Of a DNA stretch of 64,000 nt, positions 18,489 through 28,373 are shown piece by piece. Each line of letters starts with the position of its first letter. Position 1 is the first letter of the stretch. The notes under the pieces are model-generated. The model was given only the letters and a program-made list of their open reading frames with translations, was not told the origin of the DNA and made no database searches. This DNA is from an uncultured Clostridia bacterium. GTDB taxonomy: Bacteria; Bacillota; Clostridia; Christensenellales; Aristaeellaceae. The stretch is from positions 98,467 through 162,466 of the forward strand of contig CAMNEH010000001.1 in assembly GCA_946536315.1 (NCBI GenBank), written 5' to 3'. Both the position numbers and the translations under genes were made by a program.

Positions 18489-21400
18489 GCTTCTGCGGGA
18501 AATCAATCGCCAGCTGCCCTCGGTACGGGGGGAGCTGACGATTGAGCGCGTTTATTTCAATAAAACCGCCAACCACGCGGTGATCTCCTTCCTGTCCGGG
18601 AAGCTGCTCGGACAGGAGGATTTTATGCGCCTGAAGGCACTCCTGGAGAACACGTTCAGCCATATGCGCATCTCCCTGCGCGTGGCGTCGCCGGCGCTGG
18701 CGGACGAATTCCGCGCGGATCCGACGACCTATGGAAAGCCGGTGCTCGATTATCTGTGCCGCGAGTATCCGCAGTCGCAGGGCTGGCGGAGCTGGCTGCA
18801 TATGAGCATGGCGGGAGACCAGCTCAGGCTGGAGGTGCCCGACGACATCGCGCGCGCCTTTTTCGCGCAGCGCGAGGTGTCTGATCGCGTGGGGCAGGCG
18901 GTGCAGGACATCTTCCGTTTTCATCCGACCGTGGTCGTGGAAATCAGCGGCGAAAACGAGCGCCGCCTGCAGGAGGAGCTGGAGGCGCGCGTGCGCGAAG
19001 AGGAGCGGATGTTTGCCGCGAGCGCGGCGGTGCAGCCGGTGAAGGAAGAGCCTCAGGTCATCCGCGGCCGCCTGATCACCGCGCCGCCGGTGCCGATCGA
19101 CGGCCTGAATCAGGAAAGCGGCCGGGTCGTGATCCGCGGCAAGGTGCTGAGCATGGAAACGCGAGAGGTGTCCGGCGGCAGGACGCTGCTCGCGACCTTC
19201 GGCGTGACGGATTTCACCAGCTCGGTCAAGTGCAAAATGTTCCTGAATTACCGCCCGAGGACACGCCGGGGCGCGCCGGACGAGGACGAGCCGCCGATCA
19301 CGGCGGAGGAGAAAAAGGCCGCCGAGGACATTGTCAAAAAGCTGAAGCCGGGGACCGGTGTCCTGGTCCGCGGCAACATGACGTTTGACAATTTCCTGAA
19401 AGAGGCCGTGCTGATGGCGGACGACATCACGCCGGCCGAGCTGCCGCAGCGCCAGGATAAGGCCGAACAGAAGCGCGTGGAGCTGCACCTGCATACCAAT
19501 ATGAGTACGATGGACGCGATCTCGTCCGTCTCCGACCTGATGGCGCGCGCCGCCAAATGGGGACATACCGCCATGGCCGTCACGGACCACGGCGTCGTGC
19601 AGTCGTATCCGGAGGCGTACAACGCGGCCAAGAAAAACAATATCAAGCTGATCCCCGGGGTGGAAGCGTACCTGACGGACGACGAGACCATCGTGGAGGG
19701 GGCGAAAGGGCAGGCGATGGACGAGCCCATCGTCGTCCTGGACTTTGAAACGACCGGTCTCAACACGCGCAAGGACCGCATGATCGAGTTCGGCGCGGTC
19801 AAGCTGGCGCACGGACAGATCGTGGATTCCCTGGATTTGTTCATCAACCCGGGCTTCCCCCTGCCGCAGAAAATCAAGGAGCTCACGCACATCACCGATC
19901 AGGACGTGATGGACCAGCCGATGGCCGCCGAGATCCTGCCCAGGATCCTCGGCTTCATCGGGGACTGTCCCGTGGCGGCGCACAACGCGAAGTTTGACGT
20001 CTCCATCCTGCAGAACGAGCTCAAGCGCGTAGGCCAGACATTTGAGGGCACGGTGCTGGATACGCTCAGCTTTGCGCGCAAGCTGTACCCGGACATGAAA
20101 TCGCACAAGCTGGGGGCGGTGTGCAAAAAGCTCGGCGTTTCGCTCAAGGACGCTCACCGCGCCGTGAACGACGCGACGGCGACCGCGCACTGCCTCGCGC
20201 TGATGCTGGATGAGACGGCCAAGCGCGGCTGCCAAACCCTGGACGACCTGAACGACCTTTCCCATGCCTGCACGCTGGGCAGCTCCACGCATATCGTGCT
20301 GCTGGCCGCGACGCAGAAGGGCGTGGAAAACATCAACCATATCGTGACGGAGTCGCACCTGAATTACTTCAAGCGCCGCCCGCACGTGCCGCGCGCCATC
20401 CTGCAGAAGTACCGGGAAGGGCTGATCGTCGGCTCGGCGTGCATCGAAGGCGAGCTGATGCAGGCCATCGCCGCCGGTGAAAACGACGACAAGCTCAAAA
20501 AAATCGCGCGCTTTTACGACTATCTCGAAATTCAGCCGATCGGGAACAACGCGTTCATGCTGCGCGAGGGACTGGCGGACGATGAGGAAGCGCTGCGCGA
20601 TATGAACCGCAAGGTCGTCTGGCTGGGTGAAAAACTCGGTATTCCCGTCTGCGCGACCGGCGACGTGCATTTCCTCGATCCGGAGGACGCCATCTTCCGC
20701 ACCATCATCCAGAACGCGCAGGGCTTCAAGGACTGTGAGGAGCAGCCACCGCTGTACTTCCACACGACGGATGAGATGCTGGAGGAATTCAGCTATCTGG
20801 GCAGCGACAAGGCGTTCGAGGTGGTCGTGACCAACACCAACCTGATCGCGGACCGTGTCGAGAAAACCTTCTGGCACATCCCGCATCCGGAGGGAAAGGA
20901 GACCTTCTCCCCGTTCTGGGAGGAGGCCGCGCACGATATCGAAACCATGAGCTGGCAGACCGCGCACGAAATGTATGGTGACGAGCTGCCCGACATCATC
21001 ACCAAACGCCTGGAAAAGGAGCTTCACTCCATCATCGGCTATGGGTACGCCACGCTGTATTCCATCGCGAACAAGCTGGTGCAGAAATCCCTGCGCGACG
21101 GCTACCTGGTCGGCAGCCGCGGCAGTGTCGGCTCCTCCTTCGTGGCGTGCATGTCCGGCATCACCGAGGTCAACGCCCTGCCGCCGCACTACCGGTGTCC
21201 GAAGTGCCGCAAAGGCTATTTCGACATCCCGAAGGGGTACACGGTGGGCGTCGACCTCCCCGACAAGGACTGCCCGGTCTGCGGTACAAAGCTGTGCAAG
21301 GAGGGCTTCGATATTCCCTTCGAGGTATTCCTCGGCTTCAAGGGCGACAAGGTACCGGACATCGATCTGAACTTTTCCGGCGAATATCAGCCGCGCGCTC

Positions 21401-22782
21401 ACGCGTATATCGAGGAGCTGTTCGGCACAGGCTCGGTCTTCCGCGCAGGCACCATCGGCACGCTCGCCGAAAAGACGGCCTACGGTTATGTGCTGAAATA
21501 CCTGGAGGAGCACGGGAAAACCGTTTCCGACGCGGAAAAGGACCGCCTGGCGGCGGGCTGCGTGGGCGTCAAGCGCACCACGGGCCAGCATCCCGGCGGC
21601 ATCGTCGTCCTGCCCAAGAATTACGATATCTGCCAGTTCACCGCGGTGCAGCACCCGGCGGACGACCTGGAATGCGGGATCATTACCACGCACTTCGACT
21701 TCAACTCCATGCACGACGTGCTGGTCAAGCTGGACTGCCTCGGCCACGACGATCCGACCATGATGCACCTGCTGGAGGAGTTGACCGGCGTGCCTTTCAA
21801 GCAGATCCCGCTGGACGATAAAAACGTGATGAGCCTGTTTTCCAGCCCGGCGGCGCTGGGCGTGACCCGGGAGTCGATCGACTGCACGACAGGCACCCTG
21901 GGTGTACCCGAATTTGGCACGCCCTTCGTCCGCGGCATGCTGGATGAAACACATCCGACCACGATGGAGGAGCTGATCCGCATTTCCGGCCTTTCCCACG
22001 GCACGGACGTGTGGCTGGGCAACGCGCGGGACCTGATCATGAACGGCGTCGCCCCGCTGAAGGAGTGCATCTGCACCCGCGACGATATCATGAACGCGCT
22101 GATCGCCTATGGGGTGGAGAGCAAAATGGCCTTTACCACCATGGAGAGCGTGCGAAAGGGACGCGGACTGACCCCGGAGATGGAGTCCGCCATGGTCGAG
22201 CACAATGTGCCGCCGTGGTTCATCGACAGCTGCAAAAAAATCAAGTACATGTTCCCCAAGGGCCACGCGGTCGCCTATGTGACGATGGCGCTGCGCGTCG
22301 CCTGGTACAAGGTGTATCGCCCGCAGGCGTACTACTGCGCCTTCTTTACCATCCGCGGCGACGGCTTCGACGCCTGCACCATGCTGCTGAGCATGGACGA
22401 CCTGAACGCGCGCATCCGCGAATTCAAGCGCCTCAGCCAGGAAAAGAAGCTCTCCGCCAAGGAAGAAACGGAAATCACCGCCATGGAAATGGTCCGCGAA
22501 ATGATGGCGAGGGGCTTCAGCTTCCTGCCGGCGGACCTGTACAAGAGCGACGCGAAACGCTTCCTGCCGGAGGGAGAAACAGGCATTCGCGTGCCCTTCG
22601 TCGCCCTGGGCGGGCTGGGGGAGAGCGCGGCCCTGGGACTGGCGGAGGCGCGGAAGACGCCCTTTGTGTCCGTGGAGGACCTGAAGGCGCGCGCGCACGT
22701 GTCGTCCGCCGTGGTCGAGCTGCTGCGCGGTCACGGCTGCCTCAACCATCTGAGCGAAACCAGCCAGCTGTCGCTGTTCTGA
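18475..22782 (+). CDS. polC: DNA polymerase III alpha subunit, PolC type
   Basis: PHP domain (ELHLHTNMSTMDAISSVSDLM), 3'-5' exonuclease (IVVLDFETTGLN), polymerase (VPDIDLNFSGEYQPRAHAY). Start at 18475. Confidence 0.98.
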   Translation: MTKAELLREINRQLPSVRGELTIERVYFNKTANHAVISFLSGKLLGQEDFMRLKALLENTFSHMRISLRVASPALADEFRADPTTYGKPVLDYLCREYPQSQGWRSWLHMSMAGDQLRLEVPDDIARAFFAQREVSDRVGQAVQDIFRFHPTVVVEISGENERRLQEELEARVREEERMFAASAAVQPVKEEPQVIRGRLITAPPVPIDGLNQESGRVVIRGKVLSMETREVSGGRTLLATFGVTDFTSSVKCKMFLNYRPRTRRGAPDEDEPPITAEEKKAAEDIVKKLKPGTGVLVRGNMTFDNFLKEAVLMADDITPAELPQRQDKAEQKRVELHLHTNMSTMDAISSVSDLMARAAKWGHTAMAVTDHGVVQSYPEAYNAAKKNNIKLIPGVEAYLTDDETIVEGAKGQAMDEPIVVLDFETTGLNTRKDRMIEFGAVKLAHGQIVDSLDLFINPGFPLPQKIKELTHITDQDVMDQPMAAEILPRILGFIGDCPVAAHNAKFDVSILQNELKRVGQTFEGTVLDTLSFARKLYPDMKSHKLGAVCKKLGVSLKDAHRAVNDATATAHCLALMLDETAKRGCQTLDDLNDLSHACTLGSSTHIVLLAATQKGVENINHIVTESHLNYFKRRPHVPRAILQKYREGLIVGSACIEGELMQAIAAGENDDKLKKIARFYDYLEIQPIGNNAFMLREGLADDEEALRDMNRKVVWLGEKLGIPVCATGDVHFLDPEDAIFRTIIQNAQGFKDCEEQPPLYFHTTDEMLEEFSYLGSDKAFEVVVTNTNLIADRVEKTFWHIPHPEGKETFSPFWEEAAHDIETMSWQTAHEMYGDELPDIITKRLEKELHSIIGYGYATLYSIANKLVQKSLRDGYLVGSRGSVGSSFVACMSGITEVNALPPHYRCPKCRKGYFDIPKGYTVGVDLPDKDCPVCGTKLCKEGFDIPFEVFLGFKGDKVPDIDLNFSGEYQPRAHAYIEELFGTGSVFRAGTIGTLAEKTAYGYVLKYLEEHGKTVSDAEKDRLAAGCVGVKRTTGQHPGGIVVLPKNYDICQFTAVQHPADDLECGIITTHFDFNSMHDVLVKLDCLGHDDPTMMHLLEELTGVPFKQIPLDDKNVMSLFSSPAALGVTRESIDCTTGTLGVPEFGTPFVRGMLDETHPTTMEELIRISGLSHGTDVWLGNARDLIMNGVAPLKECICTRDDIMNALIAYGVESKMAFTTMESVRKGRGLTPEMESAMVEHNVPPWFIDSCKKIKYMFPKGHAVAYVTMALRVAWYKVYRPQAYYCAFFTIRGDGFDACTMLLSMDDLNARIREFKRLSQEKKLSAKEETEITAMEMVREMMARGFSFLPADLYKSDAKRFLPEGETGIRVPFVALGGLGESAALGLAEARKTPFVSVEDLKARAHVSSAVVELLRGHGCLNHLSETSQLSLF

Positions 22783-22807
22783 CGCTGGCCAAGTGAAAGG
22801 AGCGCCT

Positions 22808-23734
22808 ATGGCCTATGACCTGACGCAGCCGCTGGTGATCGGCATATCGTCCCGCGCGCTGTTCGATCTGGAGGAGGAAAACCGGATCTTTGAGGAGCGC
22901 GGGCTGAACGAATACGTGCAGTACCAGATGGATAATGAAAACGTCATCCTGAAGCGCGGGGTCGCGTTCCCGCTGATCCGCGCGTTTTTACGGCTGAATG
23001 CCCTGTCGAAGGAACGCCGGCTGGTGGAGGTCATCATCATGTCCCGCAACAGCCCGGATACCAGCCTGCGCATCTTTCGCTCCATCGCGCACTATGGGCT
23101 GGATATCAGCCGCGCGGCGCTGACCAGCGGCGCGCCGGTATCGCCGTATCTGAAGGCGTTCCAGACCGACCTGTTCTTGTCCGCTTATCCGCCGGATGTG
23201 CAGGACGCCATCGATGCGGGCATTGCGGCCGGCGTCCTGCTGACGGGGAGCAAGCCTCCGGCCACCGATCATGAGATCGGCCAGATCCGCATCGCGTTTG
23301 ACGGCGACGCCGTACTGTTCGGCGCGGAGGCGGAGCGCATCTTTCGCCATGATGGCATCGAAGCCTTCCAGACGCATGAGCGGGAGCATGCCAACGATCC
23401 GCTCTCGAAGGGTCCGTTCGCGAACTTCCTGATGACGCTGTCCAACCTGCAGGCGATGTTCCCTGACCGCGAGCAGGCCCCGATCCGCACCGCGCTGGTC
23501 ACGTCGCGCAGCGCGCCGGCGCACGAGCGCGCCATCAAAACCCTCCGGTACTGGCACGTGCGCGTCGACGAGGCGTTTTTCCTGGGCGGCGTGCGCAAAC
23601 GGGAAATCCTGGAGCAGTTTGGCGCGCATATCTTTTTTGACGATCAGCGCGTCCATACGGACCCCGCCAGCGAGGTCGCGCCATCGGCGATCGTGCCCTA
23701 CCGCCGTGGGGACGAGCCGGATACACAATCATAA
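22808..23734 (+). CDS. 5'-nucleotidase family protein (cytosolic NT5C1-like)
   Basis: MAYDLTQPLVIGISSRALFDLEEENRIFEERGLNEY...; FFDDQRVHTDPAS. Confidence 0.82.
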   Translation: MAYDLTQPLVIGISSRALFDLEEENRIFEERGLNEYVQYQMDNENVILKRGVAFPLIRAFLRLNALSKERRLVEVIIMSRNSPDTSLRIFRSIAHYGLDISRAALTSGAPVSPYLKAFQTDLFLSAYPPDVQDAIDAGIAAGVLLTGSKPPATDHEIGQIRIAFDGDAVLFGAEAERIFRHDGIEAFQTHEREHANDPLSKGPFANFLMTLSNLQAMFPDREQAPIRTALVTSRSAPAHERAIKTLRYWHVRVDEAFFLGGVRKREILEQFGAHIFFDDQRVHTDPASEVAPSAIVPYRRGDEPDTQS

Positions 23735-23752
23735 CACAATCAGGAGGCAGCG

Positions 23753-24814
23753 GTGATGCTGGACATGGTGGAACGCTTTCAGTTGGACGGTATGCCCATC
23801 GCGTGTGTCGAGTTCGGCTCGGGACATATCAATCAGACCTACCTGGTGGTGACGAACCGCCCCCACCTGTATATCCTGCAGCTCGTCAATACGCAGACCT
23901 TTCCGGACGCCGACGGATTGATGCGCAATGTGATCCTGGTTACGGAGCACCTGCGCAAAAAGGTGGACGACCCGCGCAAGGCGCTGCGGCTGGTGCCCGT
24001 GCGGGATGGCCGCATGTATATCCTGGAAGCGGGCAACCGCCTCTGGCGCATGTATGAGTATGTGACCTGCAGCGTCTGCCTGGACCGGGCGGAAAGTGCG
24101 GAGGACTTCCGCCAGAGCGGCGTCGCCTTCGGCACCTTTCAGCGGCAGATGGCGGATTTCCCGGCGGAGCAGCTGACGGAGGTCATTCCGTTTTTCCATC
24201 ACACGCCCAGGCGCTATCTGGCGCTCCGCGATGCCATCGCCCGGGATCCGATGGACCGTGTCCGTCTGGCGCGGCCGGAAATCGATTTTTATCTCGCCCG
24301 CGAGGAATCTGCGGGCGAACTGATCCGCCTGCTCGAAGCCGGCAGGCTGCCGCTCCGTGTGACGCACAATGATACCAAGCTGAATAACGTCATGATGGAC
24401 GAATTGACGCGGGAGCCGCTGTGCATCATCGACCTGGATACCGTCATGCCCGGACTGGCGGCGTATGATTTCGGCGACGCCATCCGGTTCGGCGCGTCGG
24501 AGGCGGCCGAGGACGAGCGCGACCTGAGCAAGGTGCGTCTTTCCATGGACATGTTCCGGGCATTTACGGACGGCTTCCTTTCGGTCTGCCGTGACAGCCT
24601 GCAGCCGCTGGAGCGGGAGACGCTCCCCGAGGGCGCGCGGCTGATGACGCTGGAGTGCGGGGCGCGGTTCCTGACGGATTACCTGATGGGGGATACGTAT
24701 TTCCATATCTCGCGGCCGGAGCATAACCTGGACCGCGCCCGTACGCAAATGGTGCTGGTCAGGGAGATGGAAGATAAGTGGGATCAGATGAAGTCGGTCG
24801 TTCGCGCGTACTGA
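23753..24814 (+). CDS. APH-fold phosphotransferase (N-acetylhexosamine 1-kinase-like)
   Basis: FGSGHINQTYLV, LRVTHNDTKLNNVMMDELTREPLCIIDLDTVMPGLAAYDFGDAIRFG. Confidence 0.8.
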   Translation: MMLDMVERFQLDGMPIACVEFGSGHINQTYLVVTNRPHLYILQLVNTQTFPDADGLMRNVILVTEHLRKKVDDPRKALRLVPVRDGRMYILEAGNRLWRMYEYVTCSVCLDRAESAEDFRQSGVAFGTFQRQMADFPAEQLTEVIPFFHHTPRRYLALRDAIARDPMDRVRLARPEIDFYLAREESAGELIRLLEAGRLPLRVTHNDTKLNNVMMDELTREPLCIIDLDTVMPGLAAYDFGDAIRFGASEAAEDERDLSKVRLSMDMFRAFTDGFLSVCRDSLQPLERETLPEGARLMTLECGARFLTDYLMGDTYFHISRPEHNLDRARTQMVLVREMEDKWDQMKSVVRAY

Positions 24815-24831
24815 AAGGGGAGAAAGCAACG

Positions 24832-25476
24832 ATGAAGCTGATCGCGCTGACGTTTGACGACGGGCCGAACACCTCCACCACGCCGCAGGTGCTGGACCTG
24901 CTGGCGCAGTATGGCATTCCCGCTTCGTTTTTCCTGATCGCGCAGAACATCTCTCACGCCAGCGCCGAAGTGGTGAAGCGGGCGGTCGGAATGGGCTGTG
25001 AGATCGAGAACCATTCGACCACCCACCGGCCGATGGACCAGATGTCAGCGGAGGAGATCCGGCGCGAGGTCGATCATTGCACGGAGAAAATCATTTCCCT
25101 GACAGGACGGCCGCCGCGTTTTTTTCGCCCGCCGTACATCGCGGTCAGCCGTGCGCTGATGCAGGCGGTCCCGCTGACCTTCATCTGCGGCTCCGGCTGC
25201 CTGGACTGGGAGCCGGAGGTGGACGCGGCGGAACGCGCCGCGCGGACGCTGGCCAATGCACGGGACGGGGAAATCATCCTGCTGCACGATTCCGCGGGAA
25301 ACGATCGGACCGTGGAGGCGCTCAAAACGGTGATCCCGGCACTGATCGCGCAGGATTACCGCTTTGTGACCTGTGGCCAGCTGTTTGACATGAGGCACGT
25401 GTCCCCGCGCAGGGGCTGGCTGTATTCCAATGTCCTGCAGAACGCGACGGGCGTGAATGAAGAAGGGGGGCAATGA
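24832..25476 (+). CDS. Polysaccharide deacetylase (NodB domain)
   Basis: ALTFDDGPNTSTTPQVLDLL, IENHSTTHRPM, FFRPPYI, ILLHDS. Confidence 0.92.
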   Translation: MKLIALTFDDGPNTSTTPQVLDLLAQYGIPASFFLIAQNISHASAEVVKRAVGMGCEIENHSTTHRPMDQMSAEEIRREVDHCTEKIISLTGRPPRFFRPPYIAVSRALMQAVPLTFICGSGCLDWEPEVDAAERAARTLANARDGEIILLHDSAGNDRTVEALKTVIPALIAQDYRFVTCGQLFDMRHVSPRRGWLYSNVLQNATGVNEEGGQ

Positions 25477-26363
25477 TCATGAAAAAGCGCATCGTTTCCA
25501 TGTGGCTGCTGGCAGTGCTGGCGCTGGCCGTCTGCGCGCCGATCCCGGCGTCGGGTGAGGGAGATTTGAATGTGCCTCTTGAGCAGTCAGAGCAGCAGAA
25601 GGCGCAGGAGGAGCTGAGCAGGGAGCTTTCCACGCTGCAGCCTCTGGCGCAGCCGCTGACGCTGTCTGTACGCCCGTCGCGGGCCTCCGGCTGGGTCAAT
25701 TTCCGCGTCGGTCCGGGTTCGGACGCTTCGCGTATCACTACCTACAGCATGGGCAAGCAGCTGGTGGCGATCGGTGAAACCAGTCTGTGGTATCAGGCGA
25801 GGGACCCTGAGTCTGGCAAGGTCGGGTTCATCAGTAAAAGCTATGTCAGCGTGATGCCGAGCCAGTCATTCACCTTTGCCAGGGGCAAGGAAAACCTGGG
25901 CACCCTGAATGTCGATGGCCGTTTTACCCTGCAGTGCAGGCTGCCAGAAGGCTATTCCCTGCAGGTCATCAACACGATGAACGCGAAGATCATCGCGTCG
26001 ATTACCCCGACTGACGCGGCCAGACCGGTCTTGTACCTGTCCATCGCCTATGATGAAAGGTATGCGGATGTCGAACGCATGAACGACCTGGGGCCGGAGG
26101 AGCTGGCTGCGCTCGAGCAGTCCTACACAGACATGAATGAGGTCGATATTTCGTACCGAGAGACCGCTTATGGCACGAAGCTGCTCGTGGCGCGCGAAAC
26201 CGGCAGCGACACGGATTTCGTGGATATCCTGACGGTGTATCAGGGCTATTCCATCGAATTCATTATGACGCCCGGCCGGGAGGCGGAGCAGAAGCTGACG
26301 GAGGCGCAGATCAGCATGTGCGTCGATTTCCTGAGCGATCTGGATTTTATCCCGGTGGAATAA
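25473..26363 (+). CDS. Secreted SH3-like domain protein
   Basis: Signal peptide (KKRIVSMWLLAVLALAVCAPIPASG) and SH3b-like segment (GWVNFRVGPGSDASRITTYSMGKQLVAIGETSLWYQAR...GFISKSYV). Confidence 0.7.
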   Translation: MIMKKRIVSMWLLAVLALAVCAPIPASGEGDLNVPLEQSEQQKAQEELSRELSTLQPLAQPLTLSVRPSRASGWVNFRVGPGSDASRITTYSMGKQLVAIGETSLWYQARDPESGKVGFISKSYVSVMPSQSFTFARGKENLGTLNVDGRFTLQCRLPEGYSLQVINTMNAKIIASITPTDAARPVLYLSIAYDERYADVERMNDLGPEELAALEQSYTDMNEVDISYRETAYGTKLLVARETGSDTDFVDILTVYQGYSIEFIMTPGREAEQKLTEAQISMCVDFLSDLDFIPVE

Positions 26364-26380
26364 TCACGAAACCGTCCATA

Positions 26381-26425
26381 CAAAGCGGCTGCCGCAGTGT
26401 GAAGATATCTGCGGCAGCCGCTTTG
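26381..26425. terminator. Bidirectional intrinsic-terminator-like hairpin between convergent genes
   Basis: Perfect 17-bp stem caaagcggctgccgcag / ctgcggcagccgctttg with 11-nt loop. Confidence 0.85.
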
Positions 26426-26435
26426 CATATGGGAA

Positions 26436-27953
26436 TCATTCTTCCAGCGCGGGCAGGATACTTTGATAGGAGCTCTCGTACGCGTGTGCGCGTTCTGAAA
26501 GCTTCTTGACCTTTTCGACCTCCTGAGCCGCCTTGGGAATCAGCTGTACGGTGCCCGCGCCGCCGATGCAGCCGCCGGGGCAGGCCATGCCTTCCAGCAG
26601 ATAGCCGTTCAGCTTGCCCGCCTTCGCGCGCATCAGCATCTTGCGGCAGTCGTTCAGGCCCTCCGCGCGCTCTACCGGGACTTCCCGGTCGGGTGCGAGC
26701 TGCCTGGCGCAGTTCACGACGGCCTGCGCCACCCCGCCGCTGATGGAAAACCCGCGCCCGTCGGCGCTGGCGGAGGAAGGCACCGGCATTTCCTGCAGTG
26801 TGGTAAAATCTACATTGCGGGCTTCAAACATGCCCATGACCTCTTCAAAGGTGAGCACAAAATCGACGTCACTGCGGATGGATTTCCGGCTGGCCTCCAG
26901 CTTCTTGGCCGCGCACGGCCCGATAAAGGCGACCTTGCAGCCGGGGTTTTCCTTCTTGATCAGGCGGCCGGTCAGCACCATCGGGGTCAGCGCCATGGAT
27001 ATGCAGTCGGCCTGTTGGGGAAACTCCCTTTTGGCCATGACCGACCAGGCAGGACAGCAGCTGGTGCCCATGAACGGCAGGCGCTGCGGCACCTCGCTGA
27101 GAAAGTCACGGGCCTCCTGCAGGGTACACAGATCCGCGCCGATCGCGACCTCGACGACGTCCGCGAAGCCCAGCTGCCGGAAGGCAGCGCGCATCCGCTC
27201 CGGGGTGCCCGCGGCGCCGAACTGACCGGCGATGGCCGGCGCGATCGCGGCATATACGGGTATCCCGCTGCGGATCGCCTGAATACACTGGAAAATCTGC
27301 GCCTTGTCCGCAATCGCGCCGAAGGGACAGTTGGCCAGACACATGCCACAGCTCACGCACTTTTCCTGATCGATGTCCGCGCGTCCGTACTCGTCGCTGC
27401 GGATGGCCTTCATGCCGCACGCGACAGCGCAGGGACGTTCCATGCGCAGGATGACGCCGTACTGGCATACCCCCATGCATTTGCCGCACCGTATGCAGTG
27501 ATTCCGGTCGATGTGGGCCTGGCCGTGTTCAAAGTAAATGGCGTCCCGCGGACAGACCTGCCGGCAGGGCTGGGCGAGGCATCCCTGACACTGGTCGGTG
27601 ATGACGACCTGGTTGTCCGGGCATTTATGGCAGGCAAATTTGATGATATTGATCAGAGGAGGCTGGTAATACTTTTCCGGGTGGACGCATTCCTGCGCGC
27701 CCTGGGACACCGGCGCGTGCTCGGTGACATCGCGGAGCGGGAGCCCCATGGCCAGACGCATCCGCTCCTTGACGATCGCGCGCTCCAGAAATACGCTTTC
27801 ACGGTAGGTGGATACTTCTCCGGGAATGATCCGGTAGGGAATGTTTTCCATATCGCTGAGGTCGCCGTCGTAGGCGTAGCTCAGGCGTGCGACTTCAGCG
27901 AAGACCTTTTTCCTGATATCGTTGATCGAGGTGTGTATTCCTCTCATCCCCAC
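26436..27953 (-). CDS. Monomeric [FeFe] hydrogenase-like protein with N-terminal 4Fe-4S clusters (group B-like)
   Basis: Ferredoxin motifs (CIRCGKCMGVC, CVSCGMCLANCPFGA) and H-cluster motifs L1 TSCCPAW, L2 GPCAAKKLE, L3 MACPGGCIGG. Confidence 0.88.
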   Translation of the reverse strand: MGMRGIHTSINDIRKKVFAEVARLSYAYDGDLSDMENIPYRIIPGEVSTYRESVFLERAIVKERMRLAMGLPLRDVTEHAPVSQGAQECVHPEKYYQPPLINIIKFACHKCPDNQVVITDQCQGCLAQPCRQVCPRDAIYFEHGQAHIDRNHCIRCGKCMGVCQYGVILRMERPCAVACGMKAIRSDEYGRADIDQEKCVSCGMCLANCPFGAIADKAQIFQCIQAIRSGIPVYAAIAPAIAGQFGAAGTPERMRAAFRQLGFADVVEVAIGADLCTLQEARDFLSEVPQRLPFMGTSCCPAWSVMAKREFPQQADCISMALTPMVLTGRLIKKENPGCKVAFIGPCAAKKLEASRKSIRSDVDFVLTFEEVMGMFEARNVDFTTLQEMPVPSSASADGRGFSISGGVAQAVVNCARQLAPDREVPVERAEGLNDCRKMLMRAKAGKLNGYLLEGMACPGGCIGGAGTVQLIPKAAQEVEKVKKLSERAHAYESSYQSILPALEE

Positions 27954-27968
27954 GGGCGCATTCCTCCC

Positions 27969-28373
27969 TTATCCGCAGATATCCTCCTCATTTGGCGCGG
28001 TGGACTGGCCGGCATCTTCCCCGGCGGCGGGCGCGGGCTGCTGGGCAGAGGCTTTTTTGACCGCCAGGGCGGCCAGCTCGGTCTGCAGCCAGAGGATGTC
28101 CTCCACGCTCAGGGCATCGGCCATGGTCAGAAGGTCTTCCTTTTTGAATTTGATGCCATGGTCAAACAGCTCCTGGATGCCACTCTCCTCATAGGCCTTC
28201 CGAAGCTTGTCCGCGGCTTCCTTTCCGGCGGACTTCGCCTGCTCATAAGCGCTTTCGCCCCGCTCGGCCAGCTTGTCAAGCACCTCCTGCGACTTTTCCA
28301 TGCCGGTGGATACGGCGCCGAAGCCGGCCATCAGAATCTTTTTCAGGCTGTCGGTCACATTGAAATCATCCAT
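27969..28373 (-). CDS. Hypothetical phasin-like / helical protein
   Basis: 134 aa: FNVTDSLKKILMAGFGAVSTGMEKSQEVLDKLAERGESAYEQAKSAGKEAADKLRKAYEES... Confidence 0.6.
   Translation of the reverse strand: MDDFNVTDSLKKILMAGFGAVSTGMEKSQEVLDKLAERGESAYEQAKSAGKEAADKLRKAYEESGIQELFDHGIKFKKEDLLTMADALSVEDILWLQTELAALAVKKASAQQPAPAAGEDAGQSTAPNEEDICG

Noticed and set aside
18460-22749. 1429-aa antisense ORF covering all of polC
   Set aside because: Shadow ORF: polC is unmistakable on the other strand. The antisense product is His/Gln/Arg/Leu-rich with no recognisable motif, as expected from GC-rich third codon positions.
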